A stretch of DNA of 64,000 nt from Phycisphaerae bacterium (GTDB taxonomy: Bacteria > Planctomycetota > Phycisphaerae > Sedimentisphaerales > Anaerobacaceae): contig JAIPFM010000132.1 in NCBI GenBank assembly GCA_021736645.1, positions 1 to 64,000 on the forward strand, in the 5' to 3' direction. The translations under genes were made by a program, and so were the position numbers. The notes below the pieces were generated by a model, which made no database searches, was not told the DNA's origin, and saw only the letters and a list, made by a program, of their open reading frames with translations. Positions 23,760 through 33,821 of this stretch are shown piece by piece (the stretch's first letter is position 1; each line of letters opens with the position of its first letter).

Positions 23760-26756
23760 TTAATCAAATGACTTCGGCACCGGTTGTGTGATGCCTGCCA
23801 GACCCAGGATCTCCGCAGCGGACAAGGCACGGTCATACACGCGGGCATCGTCGATCAGGCCGAGGAATGGAGTCGTATGGTACGGCGCCCTGCCGATTGT
23901 CACCACACCGGTCGGATCGGTATCGATCGCTGCGGCCCCCACCCCGGAGGTGACGTCCTGCAGGCCGTCTACGTAGAGCAGGGTTTCGGAGCAATCGGCT
24001 GTTCCGTCATCCTCCAAGGTCACGGCCATGTGATGCCACTCGTCATTGGCCAGGAATGCCTTGCCATAGTGGAATCCGCCATTGACCTCGACGCGCAGGG
24101 TGCCCTCAGCATTGACCCAAATTCTCCACTTGCGACCGGCCGTGTTTAATCCCCACGAGATAATATCGCGTGACGTGTCAGCCGTCTTGATCCAGGCGGA
24201 ACAGGTCCTGGAGGCCGTCCCTGTAATGCCCGGGTAGGTGGTCTCCACGCGGGCATTCAAGCCGTCGAAAGCCAGGGCCGACCCCTGTATGCCTGTACCC
24301 CATGTGGCATCCACGATGGTACCGGTGTAGCCGTGGCCGGAGCTGTCAGCCGCGACCGTGCCACTGCCCTCGTCAAACTTCCAGGCACCCACCAGGTTTT
24401 CGTTTCCTGGTACGACAGGCTCGATCAACGCTATGGGTCTGCCATAAAGACGGATGTCATCCACATACAGGACACCTGTCGCACCGGATCCCTCGATCCC
24501 AAGCGTCAGGCTCGTGACATTCTGTGCCCCGCTGACCTGGGTGAGGTCGATAATCCAGGGAACCCACTGTGTTCGTTGGAGGGCATCTGAAAGACCGTTG
24601 TAGGTGATCTTGGTATTGTTGATCTTGAGATACAGTTGCCCCGTATTGCCCGGATCACCGTAGATGCTGAGGGATAGGGACTGAATGCCATTGGTGGTCC
24701 AGTCCTGGGCCGTGTCAAATGTCCTCGTCGTTTCAGACACGCTTGTGCCGCCTGTGTTGTTGAAATACAACGGCATGGATTGGCCGCTCTTGGCAATGGT
24801 GCTCTCCATGATCTGGCCACCGAATTGAGGACTGCCGGGACTCCAGATGTCGTGTCCCACACCGGATCCCGTGCCGTTGCCCGGATAATCCACTGAGAAG
24901 AACTCATCCGCTGAATACCCGAATCCGTCGAGCCAGGTCTGGAACGGACGGTCCGGACTGAGGTTGCCGAAACTCTCGAAATCGTCGACTGTCACATACG
25001 GGACTGTGGAGAAGCTCCAGATGTCCCCTGTCCACACAGAGGGCGCCTCTGCGTCGTTCACTTCATCTACACGCCAGTAGTAGGCCTGGTCCAGTTGAAG
25101 ATCGAGCGACGTGAGATCCACGCTGCTTGTATTCGACGACACGGACGACGTCAATGCATCCGCATCAGTGCCCACGGTCACGGTGTGCTCACCTGCCTCG
25201 CGTCCTGCACGCCAGGTCACCACTGATTTGGGCAGCACGTCGGTTGACCCGGAGGCAGGCTCCGGCGTACGTGCATACACGGGCAGGCCGTAGAACTGGA
25301 CTTCAGCCACACCGTACTGCATGAGCAGGCCGCCCCAGTTGCTCAGGATGTTCAGCCTGACATATTTGGCCAGGGCCAGATCGAGGTCAACGGCCTGGGG
25401 TTCACTGTAGGTCGGTTGCCCCGGGGCCTGGCTGACTTGACTCGACTCGCCGAGGCTTGTCCAATCCACGCCATCGACGGAGGTCTCGATGTTCACGTCC
25501 TTGATGCCCCAACCGACAAATCCTTCAGACGGTCCGTTGGAGTTCCAGATCAGCATGTGATCGAGTTTCTGCACGCCGTCGAACTCGAACATCAACCAGG
25601 GATTCATGTCAGGCGTATTACTGAGCCACATGGTGTCGCTGTCTGTGGCATGCGTGCTGCCGTCCAGGCCGGACCCATTCACCATCATACTGGGTGGGTT
25701 TACATCGGTCGAACTGGAGGCCGTGACAGAATTGACATCCACCGGGATCATGATGGCATAGGGCTCCACGGTAAAACTCCAGATGTCGCCTTTATAGACC
25801 GTCTTGTCCGGTGTTGCATTGACTTCATCCACACGCCAGTAATAGGTCTGGCCAAAGGCCAGGCGCCCGGGATCGAAGCTGCCGGCACTCTGGCCTGAGC
25901 TGCTCGGTACTGTGGCGTTGTTGACATCCTCGAACGATTCACCAAAGTAGACATTGTGCGTGCCGGCGAATTCACCGGGTGTCCAGGTCAGATCCTCGTC
26001 TCGCAGCACATCTGCCGCCTCGTTGGCCGGCACCGGCGCTGAGGCCTGTCCCGGGGGGATGCCCAGCATCACGACCTTGAAATCCTCGGAAGTCAGCGCC
26101 CGATTGTACAGTCTGACATCATCCAGGACACCGGGCCAGCGGCTGCCGGCGGCCATGTTCTTGTGTGAGCCCATAAAATAACCGCCCTCACAGGTTTCCA
26201 TGGCCCTGGTGCCTTGAGCACCTTCCGGTTCTCCGTTGACATACATTTGAAGGGTATCCGAGTCCCCGCCCTCTATCACGGTAAAACCGGCGTGGTACCA
26301 CTCGTCCAGATTGACGATGACACCGGAAGGGAAATTCCCCACGCCCACATAGGTCGTAATCTCGCCATTGACGGTGAAGAGCCAGGACCGCCCTGTGCCA
26401 TTGCCGTCTCCCTGTTGAAATGCGTAGTTGGTCCCTGCGATATCCGTGGTTTTGATCCAGGCCATCATCGAGAAATCGCCTTTGTTGATGACCGCCTGGT
26501 TGATAGTGGCCGGAATTTCAACGTAGGTCGTCGATCCGTCAAATTCAAGCGCGCCGCCGAGTACACCCTCAACCCACACGGCGGTGCCATTGATCGTTCC
26601 ATCGTTTTGACCGGCGCTGGAATCCTTGGCAATGGTCCCGGAGCCGTCATCCAGTTTCCACCACCCCACCAGGCTGGGATCAGCCGCCCGGGCCACACCT
26701 GCCATGAGCAGGCCTGCCGCCAATACAGCAGTCAAGTTGATCATTTTGTGAAGCAT
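23760..26756 (-). CDS. Large exported protein with two LamG domains
   Basis: 998 residues from the ATG at 26756, 6 bases after AAGGAGG. A signal peptide (to about residue 25, AGVARA) is followed by a LamG/concanavalin-like domain (LVGWWKLDDGSGTIAKDSS, residues 29-230), two short modules with YYWRVDEVNA, a region resembling an F5/8 C-type galactose-binding domain (about 350-490), another sugar-binding-like stretch (about 590-770), and a second LamG domain (LVGAWKFDEGSGTVAADSS, about 780-985). Such proteins bind carbohydrate or surface ligands. With the GH36 enzyme it may form a polysaccharide-use set (inference). It has no dockerin or PEP-CTERM tail. Confidence 0.85.
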   Translation of the reverse strand: MLHKMINLTAVLAAGLLMAGVARAADPSLVGWWKLDDGSGTIAKDSSAGQNDGTINGTAVWVEGVLGGALEFDGSTTYVEIPATINQAVINKGDFSMMAWIKTTDIAGTNYAFQQGDGNGTGRSWLFTVNGEITTYVGVGNFPSGVIVNLDEWYHAGFTVIEGGDSDTLQMYVNGEPEGAQGTRAMETCEGGYFMGSHKNMAAGSRWPGVLDDVRLYNRALTSEDFKVVMLGIPPGQASAPVPANEAADVLRDEDLTWTPGEFAGTHNVYFGESFEDVNNATVPSSSGQSAGSFDPGRLAFGQTYYWRVDEVNATPDKTVYKGDIWSFTVEPYAIMIPVDVNSVTASSSTDVNPPSMMVNGSGLDGSTHATDSDTMWLSNTPDMNPWLMFEFDGVQKLDHMLIWNSNGPSEGFVGWGIKDVNIETSVDGVDWTSLGESSQVSQAPGQPTYSEPQAVDLDLALAKYVRLNILSNWGGLLMQYGVAEVQFYGLPVYARTPEPASGSTDVLPKSVVTWRAGREAGEHTVTVGTDADALTSSVSSNTSSVDLTSLDLQLDQAYYWRVDEVNDAEAPSVWTGDIWSFSTVPYVTVDDFESFGNLSPDRPFQTWLDGFGYSADEFFSVDYPGNGTGSGVGHDIWSPGSPQFGGQIMESTIAKSGQSMPLYFNNTGGTSVSETTRTFDTAQDWTTNGIQSLSLSIYGDPGNTGQLYLKINNTKITYNGLSDALQRTQWVPWIIDLTQVSGAQNVTSLTLGIEGSGATGVLYVDDIRLYGRPIALIEPVVPGNENLVGAWKFDEGSGTVAADSSGHGYTGTIVDATWGTGIQGSALAFDGLNARVETTYPGITGTASRTCSAWIKTADTSRDIISWGLNTAGRKWRIWVNAEGTLRVEVNGGFHYGKAFLANDEWHHMAVTLEDDGTADCSETLLYVDGLQDVTSGVGAAAIDTDPTGVVTIGRAPYHTTPFLGLIDDARVYDRALSAAEILGLAGITQPVPKSFD

Positions 26757-27010
26757 TACCATCCTCCTTCGTTAAAGAAAAAATACACCTACCTTCTTCT
26801 GTTGCCAGAAAACTCCAGTCTGAAGTCATGTTACAGTCACATAGAACTCATGTATCCGGCTGTACGGACCTTCTGATACAAATGTTTACAACCATTATAT
26901 ACAAGTGAAGTCTGTTTCAAAGGAAAATGTGCTTAGAGGTGCGTTTTGACACCATTAAGGGCATAAAAGCAGGCATGGGAAAAGGCTGTACATGGGGTGA
27001 ATTGTTCGCC

Positions 27011-27280
27011 TCATCGTGTCAAGATTGGACTTGCCTGCTCACACGGCAGGGGCTTATTTGGGGCTGTCAGGTCTTGGCAGCCTTCTGCCATTTCAGCCAG
27101 CAACAGGATCTCGAATGCAATGACCATGGCAAAGGGTCCCAGGACCCATGCCCAAATCCCAACGACGATTTTGTTGATATGGTTCCATTGGGTGGGATCG
27201 CAACAGAAGACAGCGACTTCCACAAAGTAATATGCAATCACTGCGGAGACCAGCCAGATGCCTATGCCTAACGTTGTCAT
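27011..27280 (-). CDS. Small two-helix membrane protein
   Basis: 89 residues. Two hydrophobic helices (about residues 5-28 and 38-63) flank a short loop with a CC pair (FCCDPTQWNH), and the tail is polar with two Cys. The residue mix fits a real inner-membrane protein better than a shadow frame, and the opposite strand has no convincing gene. The ribosome binding site is poor. Function unknown. Confidence 0.45.
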   Translation of the reverse strand: MTTLGIGIWLVSAVIAYYFVEVAVFCCDPTQWNHINKIVVGIWAWVLGPFAMVIAFEILLLAEMAEGCQDLTAPNKPLPCEQASPILTR

Positions 27281-27345
27281 GATATGATGCCCCCAAAAGG
27301 GGTCCGGTCAATCATGCCCAGTCAGCATTGTGGTTTTATTTTACC

Positions 27346-27389
27346 AAAAAAAGGGCTGATTCCACAAAAAAATAGTGTGAAATCAACCC
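27346..27389 (-). terminator. Intrinsic terminator after the PYGW-repeat gene
   Basis: On the minus strand a hairpin with arms GGGTTGATTTCACA and TGTGGAATCAGCCC is followed by seven T residues. It starts 26 bases after the stop codon at 27415. Confidence 0.8.
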
Positions 27390-27414
27390 TTCTTTGCGAG
27401 GGAGAGAAGGAAGG

Positions 27415-28776
27415 TTATTGCACGGTAATCTGGACGTTGCGCTCGAATTCCTGCATCGTCATTTTGTGGGAGGCAAAGGCATCCACATCATGCTTTCGCA
27501 CTTGAAGTGTCATGGCGTGTTCATTGCCCTGCATGCTGGGCAGAGACAATGTGATGACGACCCATTGGTTGGGATCCAGCACCTTGATGTGGGAGGTGTA
27601 GGCAATGAGTTTGAGGGTATTGTCCTTGAGAAGATCCACATAGTGGTCGCCCGAGCAACTGGGGTCGGTTGTCGGAGGAAAGCCTTGAAAGGTAAAGGCA
27701 GGTTCCACTTGAGAATAGAGGATGATACCGTAATCCTGAACAAAGATGCCCTGCGTATGGGTGGCAAAGGCGCCGAGTCGTTCGTCCATGATGGCTGTTA
27801 CCACACGCAGATCGTCGCGAAGTTGGGCAGTGCTTTGTGTGGACATCGTCTGGGTGGGGATGAGCGTTGTGTTTCGTGGGGTGGCGTTGTCAGCCGCCAT
27901 GCGATAGGCGATGTCAAAGAAACAGGGGGCCATGCCTGCGGGTTGCTTGGTGAGTCTGGCCTCCTGGTTGATACTGTCAACATCCTCTTTAACATTGGTG
28001 AATGTTAGATTTGGGGGATTAAAATAGAAACCTTTTTTAAAGGGTGTGATTTCTCCCGACCAGCCATAGGGGACTTCAATATAGAATCGTCCCAGTGCAT
28101 CCGTGGTGTCCGCACCCCCGCCAAAGTTGGTGCTCACGGAGACACCGGGCATGGGGCAATTCCCGACAATAATGGCACCGGATAATGTGACGGTCTTGAA
28201 GTAAGCCGTAAAGTTCTGTTGTGTCATGTCCTGCATGATCCTCGCGTAGCGGATCTGTGAGGGAGTGAATTGCAGGCCCTCTTTTTCCGGTGTGATACTG
28301 GCCTCCCAACCATAGGGAACCCTGACGTTGAAATTTCCGCATTCGTCTGTGGTGACCGGACTGGGGAATCCCTTGAGATGGACATCTGCATGGCCGATCG
28401 AGCCTGAGATCACGTAGGTTGCAGGGGTGCATTGATAGTCCTGTTGAACAAGGTCTTCGCACACGTGGTTATAGATTTTACCCTTGGGATTGAACTCGAA
28501 TCCCTCTTTTCTGGGCATGACCATGGGTTGATCATCCTTTCTGATCAGGGCCTGGTAATGTCCTGAGGCATCACTGACGACTCGGCCTGGCAGCCCGATC
28601 ATCTCCACACCCGGCTGCCCCACAGAGCCGGCAATGCAGTAGTACTGGTTGTCCGGGTGTGAACGCAACGGACGTAAATGGATTTGAGTTTTGTTTGATT
28701 CCAGGGCCTGGCTGGGACCTGCAGTCCAGGCCAAGGCTGCGGCGAGACAGATCGAATATAAAAGTGATTTCAACAT
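27415..28776 (-). CDS. Exported protein with three PYGW-type beta repeats
   Basis: 453 residues from the ATG at 28776, with a signal peptide (MLKSLLYSICLAAALAWTAG). Three repeats of about 75 residues follow, each with a V.D..G.F...VPYGW..ITP.K.G..F.P pattern and an N..ED or QDMTQQNFTAY linker (repeat cores near residues 45-110, 118-190 and 195-270). These resemble carboxypeptidase-regulatory-like beta sandwiches common in exported proteins of Phycisphaerae. The C-terminal ~180 residues are unrelated, contain a possible PatA-like or cell-surface domain, and are not recognised. A terminator follows directly. Confidence 0.75.
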   Translation of the reverse strand: MLKSLLYSICLAAALAWTAGPSQALESNKTQIHLRPLRSHPDNQYYCIAGSVGQPGVEMIGLPGRVVSDASGHYQALIRKDDQPMVMPRKEGFEFNPKGKIYNHVCEDLVQQDYQCTPATYVISGSIGHADVHLKGFPSPVTTDECGNFNVRVPYGWEASITPEKEGLQFTPSQIRYARIMQDMTQQNFTAYFKTVTLSGAIIVGNCPMPGVSVSTNFGGGADTTDALGRFYIEVPYGWSGEITPFKKGFYFNPPNLTFTNVKEDVDSINQEARLTKQPAGMAPCFFDIAYRMAADNATPRNTTLIPTQTMSTQSTAQLRDDLRVVTAIMDERLGAFATHTQGIFVQDYGIILYSQVEPAFTFQGFPPTTDPSCSGDHYVDLLKDNTLKLIAYTSHIKVLDPNQWVVITLSLPSMQGNEHAMTLQVRKHDVDAFASHKMTMQEFERNVQITVQ

Positions 28777-28841
28777 GGTACACACTCACATTCTTTTGAG
28801 GCGTTACACGGTATTAGATTTTGAAATAACAAGTGACGGTA

Positions 28842-28969
28842 CTAGTGCTGTGTCGCAGTTATTCTGTCGGTTCTCTCTTGTGGCAGCACAAAACCTGCGG
28901 CGTCTTCCTTGCATCTTTCATACTGGCACTACGAGATAATCCCACATGATTCCTGGGACAAAGCACTAG
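28842..28969. mobile_element. 128-bp MITE-like element with CTAG ends
   Basis: The left end CTAGTGCTGTGTCGCAG and the right end on the other strand, CTAGTGCTTTGTCCCAG, agree at 15 of 17 positions. As in the element at 5275-5443, each end carries CTAG, and the shared core CTAG-N5-TGTC suggests a related transposase. It fills part of the 473-base gap 28777-29249, in which I see no other feature. Confidence 0.6.
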
Positions 28970-29249
28970 GCCTTCTGTGTTATAGGACTAAAGAAAACAG
29001 AGACGCGCATCAGTTTTATTTGTTTTTTATAATGGCGTAGAAATGGATATTGCGTCATTTATGGTTAAAAACGTCATCAATGAATATAATGCCGCGAATA
29101 AATTAACGGCCCATACTATAACTAAGCGCGTATTGCCAGGGTGTTGGCTATGGAAACTCCATGTTTCGCTTGAGGCTGGGGATATGTTGCAGGCTTTACC
29201 CCTCTTTACATCGCGGCTATACTGACTCGCGAACCATTAAGGAACTTGC

Positions 29250-31466
29250 ATGGAACCACAAAAAGGAAATCAGTTCAGTACGTTTGCCGGGGTCTTCACG
29301 CCGTCGATTCTGACGATCCTGGGTGTGATCATGTTTTTGCGATCAGGCTTTGTGATCGGTCAGGCAGGGATTCTGTATGCCATTGTCATCCTGGTGCTGG
29401 CCGAGATCATCAGCCTGCTTACCGCGGTTTCCATGAGTGCCATTGCCACCAACACACCGGTCAAGGGGGGCGGTGCGTACTTTTTGATCTCCAGGGCCCT
29501 GGGGCCTCAATTCGGGGGTGCCATCGGCCTGGCCCTTTTCTTCGCTCAGGCGTTGTCAGTCCCGTTTTACGTGCTTGGCTTTACCAATTCTGTGGTGAAG
29601 ACGTTCCCCGGGATGAGCCCATGGTTTATGTGGATCGCCCTGGGCACGGCACTGGTCCTGTTTGTGGTGAATTGGGTCAGTTCCCAGGCTGCCATTCGAC
29701 TTCAGTATGTGGTGATGTTCATGTTGGGGTTGGCCATCACAGTATTCCTGGGTGGGGCTTTTGTGCGGTTTGATTCCGCGATATTCATCGCAAATATGAA
29801 GCCTGCGTACACCGAGTCCATGAATTTCTGGCGTATCTTTGCAATTTATTTTCCCGCAGTAACCGGTATTTTGGCGGGCGTCAACATGTCCGGAGACCTC
29901 AAGGATCCTGCAAGATCTCTGGTTCGAGGCACCATGGCTGCCATTGGCGTGGGATTTCTGATTTATCTGCTTGAGATTGTTCTGTGCGGCGGCTCCCAGG
30001 TTCGGCCGGACCTCCTGGGACAAGGCTATGAAATGCTCGTCCAAAACGCCCTGTTTGGCACAGGTTTTCTTGTGGTGGGGGGCGTCTTTTCCGCCGCAAT
30101 ATCAAGCGCTGTGGGGTCGTTCATGGGGTCCCCTCGCGTGTTGCAGGCCCTGGCCAGGGACCGTATTTTCCGCTCCTTGAACCTGTTTGCAAGGGGGTCC
30201 GGTGAACGGGATGAGCCCAGGTTGGGCCTGATCCTGACCCTGGTCCTGACGATCATTGTGATTGTGGTGGCCTGCAGGCAGGAGTCGATGAAGGCCTTTG
30301 ACCTGATCGCCTCCATTGTGACCATGTTTTTCCTGTGTACCTATGGCATGATCAATCTTGCCGCGTTTGTGGAATCCTTTGGAGGCAATCCTTCTTTTCG
30401 TCCGAGATTTCGATTTATTCACTGGGCCGTGGCCCTGATTGGGGCCTTGTGCTGTATGGCCGTGATGCTGCTCATTGATCTGGCGGCGGCCCTTGCGGCC
30501 ATATTGGTCATTGCAGTCATTTATATCGTACTCAGTCGAAGGGTCATGAGTTCCGCATTCGGAGATGCCAGGCGCGGATTTCAATATGCCCTGGCTGTTC
30601 GTTCGCTTCAGTCCCTGTACCACATGAAGCCTCACGCCAAAAACTGGCGTCCCACGTTTCTGGTCATGGCCGGCAATACGCAGGCCCATCTGACACTGAT
30701 CCAATATGCCGTGTGGATGGAGGGCGGGCGCGGTCTGGTCACGGCTGCGCAGGTGATCTCCGGAGATTTGCAGACCTTTGCCACGCGTGTGGAAAACCTG
30801 CGCTCCGCGATGGACACATTTCTGAAGAACAATGCCCTGGCAGTATTTCCAGAGGTCATTTTTTGTCAGGATGTGGATGAGGGCATCCGTACGCTCGCTC
30901 AAAGCCATTCCATCGGTCCTCTGAAGCCAAACACGGTTCTGTTCGGCTGGCCCAAGAAAGAGGACCGTGCTGAGGCCATGCTGCGACATGTATGGGATAT
31001 TGCGAGTTTGGGAAAAAGTGTGGTGATAGTCGTGGACAAGGGCTTGCCCCTGCTGTGTCAACGCCAAAGACGCATCGATATTTGGTGGCGCGGACAGGAA
31101 AATGGGTCGCTCATGGCAACCTTGTCTTACCTCCTGACACAAAACTGGTTGTGGCGTGATGCCCAGATTCGGATTCTACGTCTGGTCAGGGATGCCGCTG
31201 GCAGGGAATCTTCCAGGCAGGCCATTCGATCTCTTGTAGAAAATGCAAGAATTCGTGCGGAAGCCCGTGTGGTGGTCTCTCTGGATCCCTTTGGCATGGT
31301 CTTGAGAAGTCATTCAGCCAAGGCGGATGTCATATTTATGGGCATTCACCCCCCGGAGGAGGATCACGATCCCGTCCAATTTTATCAGGAAACAAGTCAA
31401 CTCCTGGCAGACATGCCCACTACCATTCTGGTTCATTCCAGTGGCGAAGCAGACGTATTTGCCTAG
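29250..31466 (+). CDS. SLC12-type (Na-K-Cl/K-Cl cotransporter-like) APC-superfamily transporter
   Basis: 738 residues with twelve membrane helices in about residues 10-430, including the APC start TFAGVFTPSILTILGVIMFLRSGFVIGQAG and TPVKGGGAYFLISRALG. A cytoplasmic C-terminal domain of about 300 residues (NWRPTFLVMAGN onwards) is typical of bacterial SLC12 relatives and absent from ordinary amino-acid permeases. It would move chloride with cations for volume or ion balance. AAGGAA is 5 bases upstream of the ATG. It stands alone between a MITE-like element and the sigma-factor gene. Confidence 0.85.
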   Translation: MEPQKGNQFSTFAGVFTPSILTILGVIMFLRSGFVIGQAGILYAIVILVLAEIISLLTAVSMSAIATNTPVKGGGAYFLISRALGPQFGGAIGLALFFAQALSVPFYVLGFTNSVVKTFPGMSPWFMWIALGTALVLFVVNWVSSQAAIRLQYVVMFMLGLAITVFLGGAFVRFDSAIFIANMKPAYTESMNFWRIFAIYFPAVTGILAGVNMSGDLKDPARSLVRGTMAAIGVGFLIYLLEIVLCGGSQVRPDLLGQGYEMLVQNALFGTGFLVVGGVFSAAISSAVGSFMGSPRVLQALARDRIFRSLNLFARGSGERDEPRLGLILTLVLTIIVIVVACRQESMKAFDLIASIVTMFFLCTYGMINLAAFVESFGGNPSFRPRFRFIHWAVALIGALCCMAVMLLIDLAAALAAILVIAVIYIVLSRRVMSSAFGDARRGFQYALAVRSLQSLYHMKPHAKNWRPTFLVMAGNTQAHLTLIQYAVWMEGGRGLVTAAQVISGDLQTFATRVENLRSAMDTFLKNNALAVFPEVIFCQDVDEGIRTLAQSHSIGPLKPNTVLFGWPKKEDRAEAMLRHVWDIASLGKSVVIVVDKGLPLLCQRQRRIDIWWRGQENGSLMATLSYLLTQNWLWRDAQIRILRLVRDAAGRESSRQAIRSLVENARIRAEARVVVSLDPFGMVLRSHSAKADVIFMGIHPPEEDHDPVQFYQETSQLLADMPTTILVHSSGEADVFA

Positions 31467-31716
31467 TCAGAGGAATCGCTGTGGCAGAAAAAGCCTTGAT
31501 TTGAAGGGCAAATACTGACTATCATGTTTTTTTGATGGCAAGGGAATTGGCCTGAATCAGCGGAGCTGTGCGAAAGATGTGATGTACTCGTTCGCATAAA
31601 AATGATGCTATCGGGCTGTAACTGCCGAAATTACAAAAAATGACGTTGCGCATTTTAGCAGCACAGGAACTAATAGGTAATTAAGCTATGAAGCCTAAAG
31701 GGTGTGTATACCCTAT

Positions 31717-33573
31717 ATGAGCGATCAATTGGACTTTCAAGAATTGACTCGGCGAGCTCAGCAAGGTGAAAAGCAAGCACTTGATCGTCTTGCTGAGCTT
31801 GCCGTAACACCCTTGCGCGTGTATGTGTACAGGTTAACCCTTCAGGAGGATCTTACGCAGGAGATCGTTCAGGAGACTTTGCTTCAAATGGTAAAAATTA
31901 TAGGAAAACTTCAGAAGACAGACCGTTTTTTGCCCTGGTTGTATGGTATTGCGACCAATAAGCTTCGGCATTACTACCGCTCGGAGGCTACCCTGAGGCG
32001 AGCCAGTGCCAATCGTGCAGAAAAGGAACCGCAATCTTCCCATCATCGAGAAGGGGGATTGGAAAACCTTTTGAGTCAGGAACTTAAAGAGATTATCACC
32101 GGTGCTATGGCGGGTCTCAAGACGCGTTATAGAGCAGTGTTGGTCATGAGATGCTATGACGGCATGACCTATGCTGAGATTGCCGATTCCATGGGGACCA
32201 CGGAATTTGGAACGCGTATGCTCTTTATCAGGGCCAAGAAGGCGCTCGAAAAGCAGTTGTCTCGCAATGGCCTGGGAAAAGGAACCCTGCTGGCTGCACT
32301 GGCGTTATTTGGAAAGATAACAGCGCCTTCTGAAGCCGCTGCAAGCCAGATTGTTGTGACCACAGCCACAGCCAATGCCGGTGTGCTGGCTGGCGTGGCC
32401 ACCCTGGCCACGGGCAAAGCAGCGCTCGTGGCCGTGACTGCCGGCGCCTTGAGTGTTGGGACCGTGGTTTTGGATCCATTGGGCATACTGCCAGATCCTC
32501 AGAACCAGGGGCAGGCCGCCATTGTGAGTTCTTTTGGCGCGGGCAATAACTCCGAAGATACCATTGAAAAGAGTTGGTTTTATATGCCGGATGGTGTGAA
32601 TGGCCCTCTTATAATGCGGTCTGAGTCTGATACGAAGCACAATACCTACAAGTGGGTTGTCGTTCAGGATGATGAAAGTAATTACTATTACGATGGCCAG
32701 GATGTGCATATCAATAATCACCGGGCCTGGAGTGAGAAAACGCTGAGACTGGCCACGGACAGCCGGGCATTCGCTCGGTTTTTGACCAAAATGGATTCCC
32801 TGGAAAGCCCCTTTGAGCCGGTGAAAGTTTCTGGCCGCGAAGTGTTGGTTTCAGCCATTGAAGATGAGGACGGCGCCGCGATTCACCCGGTTGTGGAGCA
32901 CCGTGGCAGCGTCTTGGATGAACCTTTCTTCCTGTCCGATTGGCCTGCCGATGCAGACATCGTGGATCATAGAGATACCATGCACAAGAGGGGCTGGACC
33001 TACTTTGAGATAACGGGTCAGCTTCAGGGCCGAACAGTGACTGGACACGGACGAATTCCCTTTGTCTATGTAGCGGTTGAGAACAATAGGCCCTATCTCA
33101 CGTTGCGTGTGGGGAATCTGGCGGTGGCAGATACAAGAGGTGGCGCCAGTGTTTCTGACAAGAAGACCGGACAAGCCCGCCGTTTCCCCTCTGGTACATT
33201 CTTTCAGGGCCTTGGCAGGCCATGGATGGGGCTGCACACACTGGATTGCGTGCGTAGAGACGCTGCGGCCCTGCGTATTCCATTTGAAACTGAGATCAGT
33301 GCTGACCAACTCAGTGCGCAGGTGACATTGGCAATGCGGGATTTGACTCTGGTCTATACCGTTGACCTGGATGATGATCTATTGACTCGAATCGATATGA
33401 GTCAGGGTGACAAGAGTATTGGGGTGCTTGAATTCTCGTATCTGCAGGACCTGAGCAACGCTGGGGCCATGAGGACACCATCCGTAAGTGGCGGTGGCGG
33501 TACCCTTCGCAGGGATGTGACAGGACCCGTTTGGCTGGAGCATCTTGCACGTATGACGTTTTTTCAAGACTAG
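31717..33573 (+). CDS. ECF-type sigma factor with hydrophobic segment and large C-terminal extension
   Basis: 618 residues from the ATG at 31717; a GTG at 31702 is an alternative start, and neither has a strong binding site. Residues about 7-85 are sigma region 2 (LTQEIVQETLLQMVKIIGKL, WLYGIATNKLRHYYR), and 130-182 region 4 (YRAVLVMRCYDGMTYAEIADSMG). A hydrophobic Ala/Val/Gly-rich stretch (about 190-258) could span the membrane. The last ~350 residues look like a beta-rich exported domain. Sigma factors fused to long tails occur in Planctomycetota. No separate anti-sigma gene is adjacent, so the tail may do that job (inference). Confidence 0.8.
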   Translation: MSDQLDFQELTRRAQQGEKQALDRLAELAVTPLRVYVYRLTLQEDLTQEIVQETLLQMVKIIGKLQKTDRFLPWLYGIATNKLRHYYRSEATLRRASANRAEKEPQSSHHREGGLENLLSQELKEIITGAMAGLKTRYRAVLVMRCYDGMTYAEIADSMGTTEFGTRMLFIRAKKALEKQLSRNGLGKGTLLAALALFGKITAPSEAAASQIVVTTATANAGVLAGVATLATGKAALVAVTAGALSVGTVVLDPLGILPDPQNQGQAAIVSSFGAGNNSEDTIEKSWFYMPDGVNGPLIMRSESDTKHNTYKWVVVQDDESNYYYDGQDVHINNHRAWSEKTLRLATDSRAFARFLTKMDSLESPFEPVKVSGREVLVSAIEDEDGAAIHPVVEHRGSVLDEPFFLSDWPADADIVDHRDTMHKRGWTYFEITGQLQGRTVTGHGRIPFVYVAVENNRPYLTLRVGNLAVADTRGGASVSDKKTGQARRFPSGTFFQGLGRPWMGLHTLDCVRRDAAALRIPFETEISADQLSAQVTLAMRDLTLVYTVDLDDDLLTRIDMSQGDKSIGVLEFSYLQDLSNAGAMRTPSVSGGGGTLRRDVTGPVWLEHLARMTFFQD

Positions 33574-33821
33574 TCAACTCACATTGCGAGATTAGTTGTG
33601 GATACCTATCTGGCCGATAAGGTCATCAGATGCCGCGGGGGAGGCGAATGGCAGTCAGGTCTGATTGTGGCAAGTCCGAAAATCGGTGGGAGTGGCCGTA
33701 TTCGTCCCTGGAAAGCAATCTGTTTGGCGGTGTATTCTCTGGTTCAGGTGGATGCTCTCTCTGTCGATATGATATTGATTCCATAGTTGAGAAGTCGTGC
33801 CTGCAAAAAAAACAGAATAGT

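Noticed and set aside
29043-29225. 60-codon frame upstream of the SLC12-type gene
   Set aside because: No binding site, no similarity to a known family, and uneven composition.
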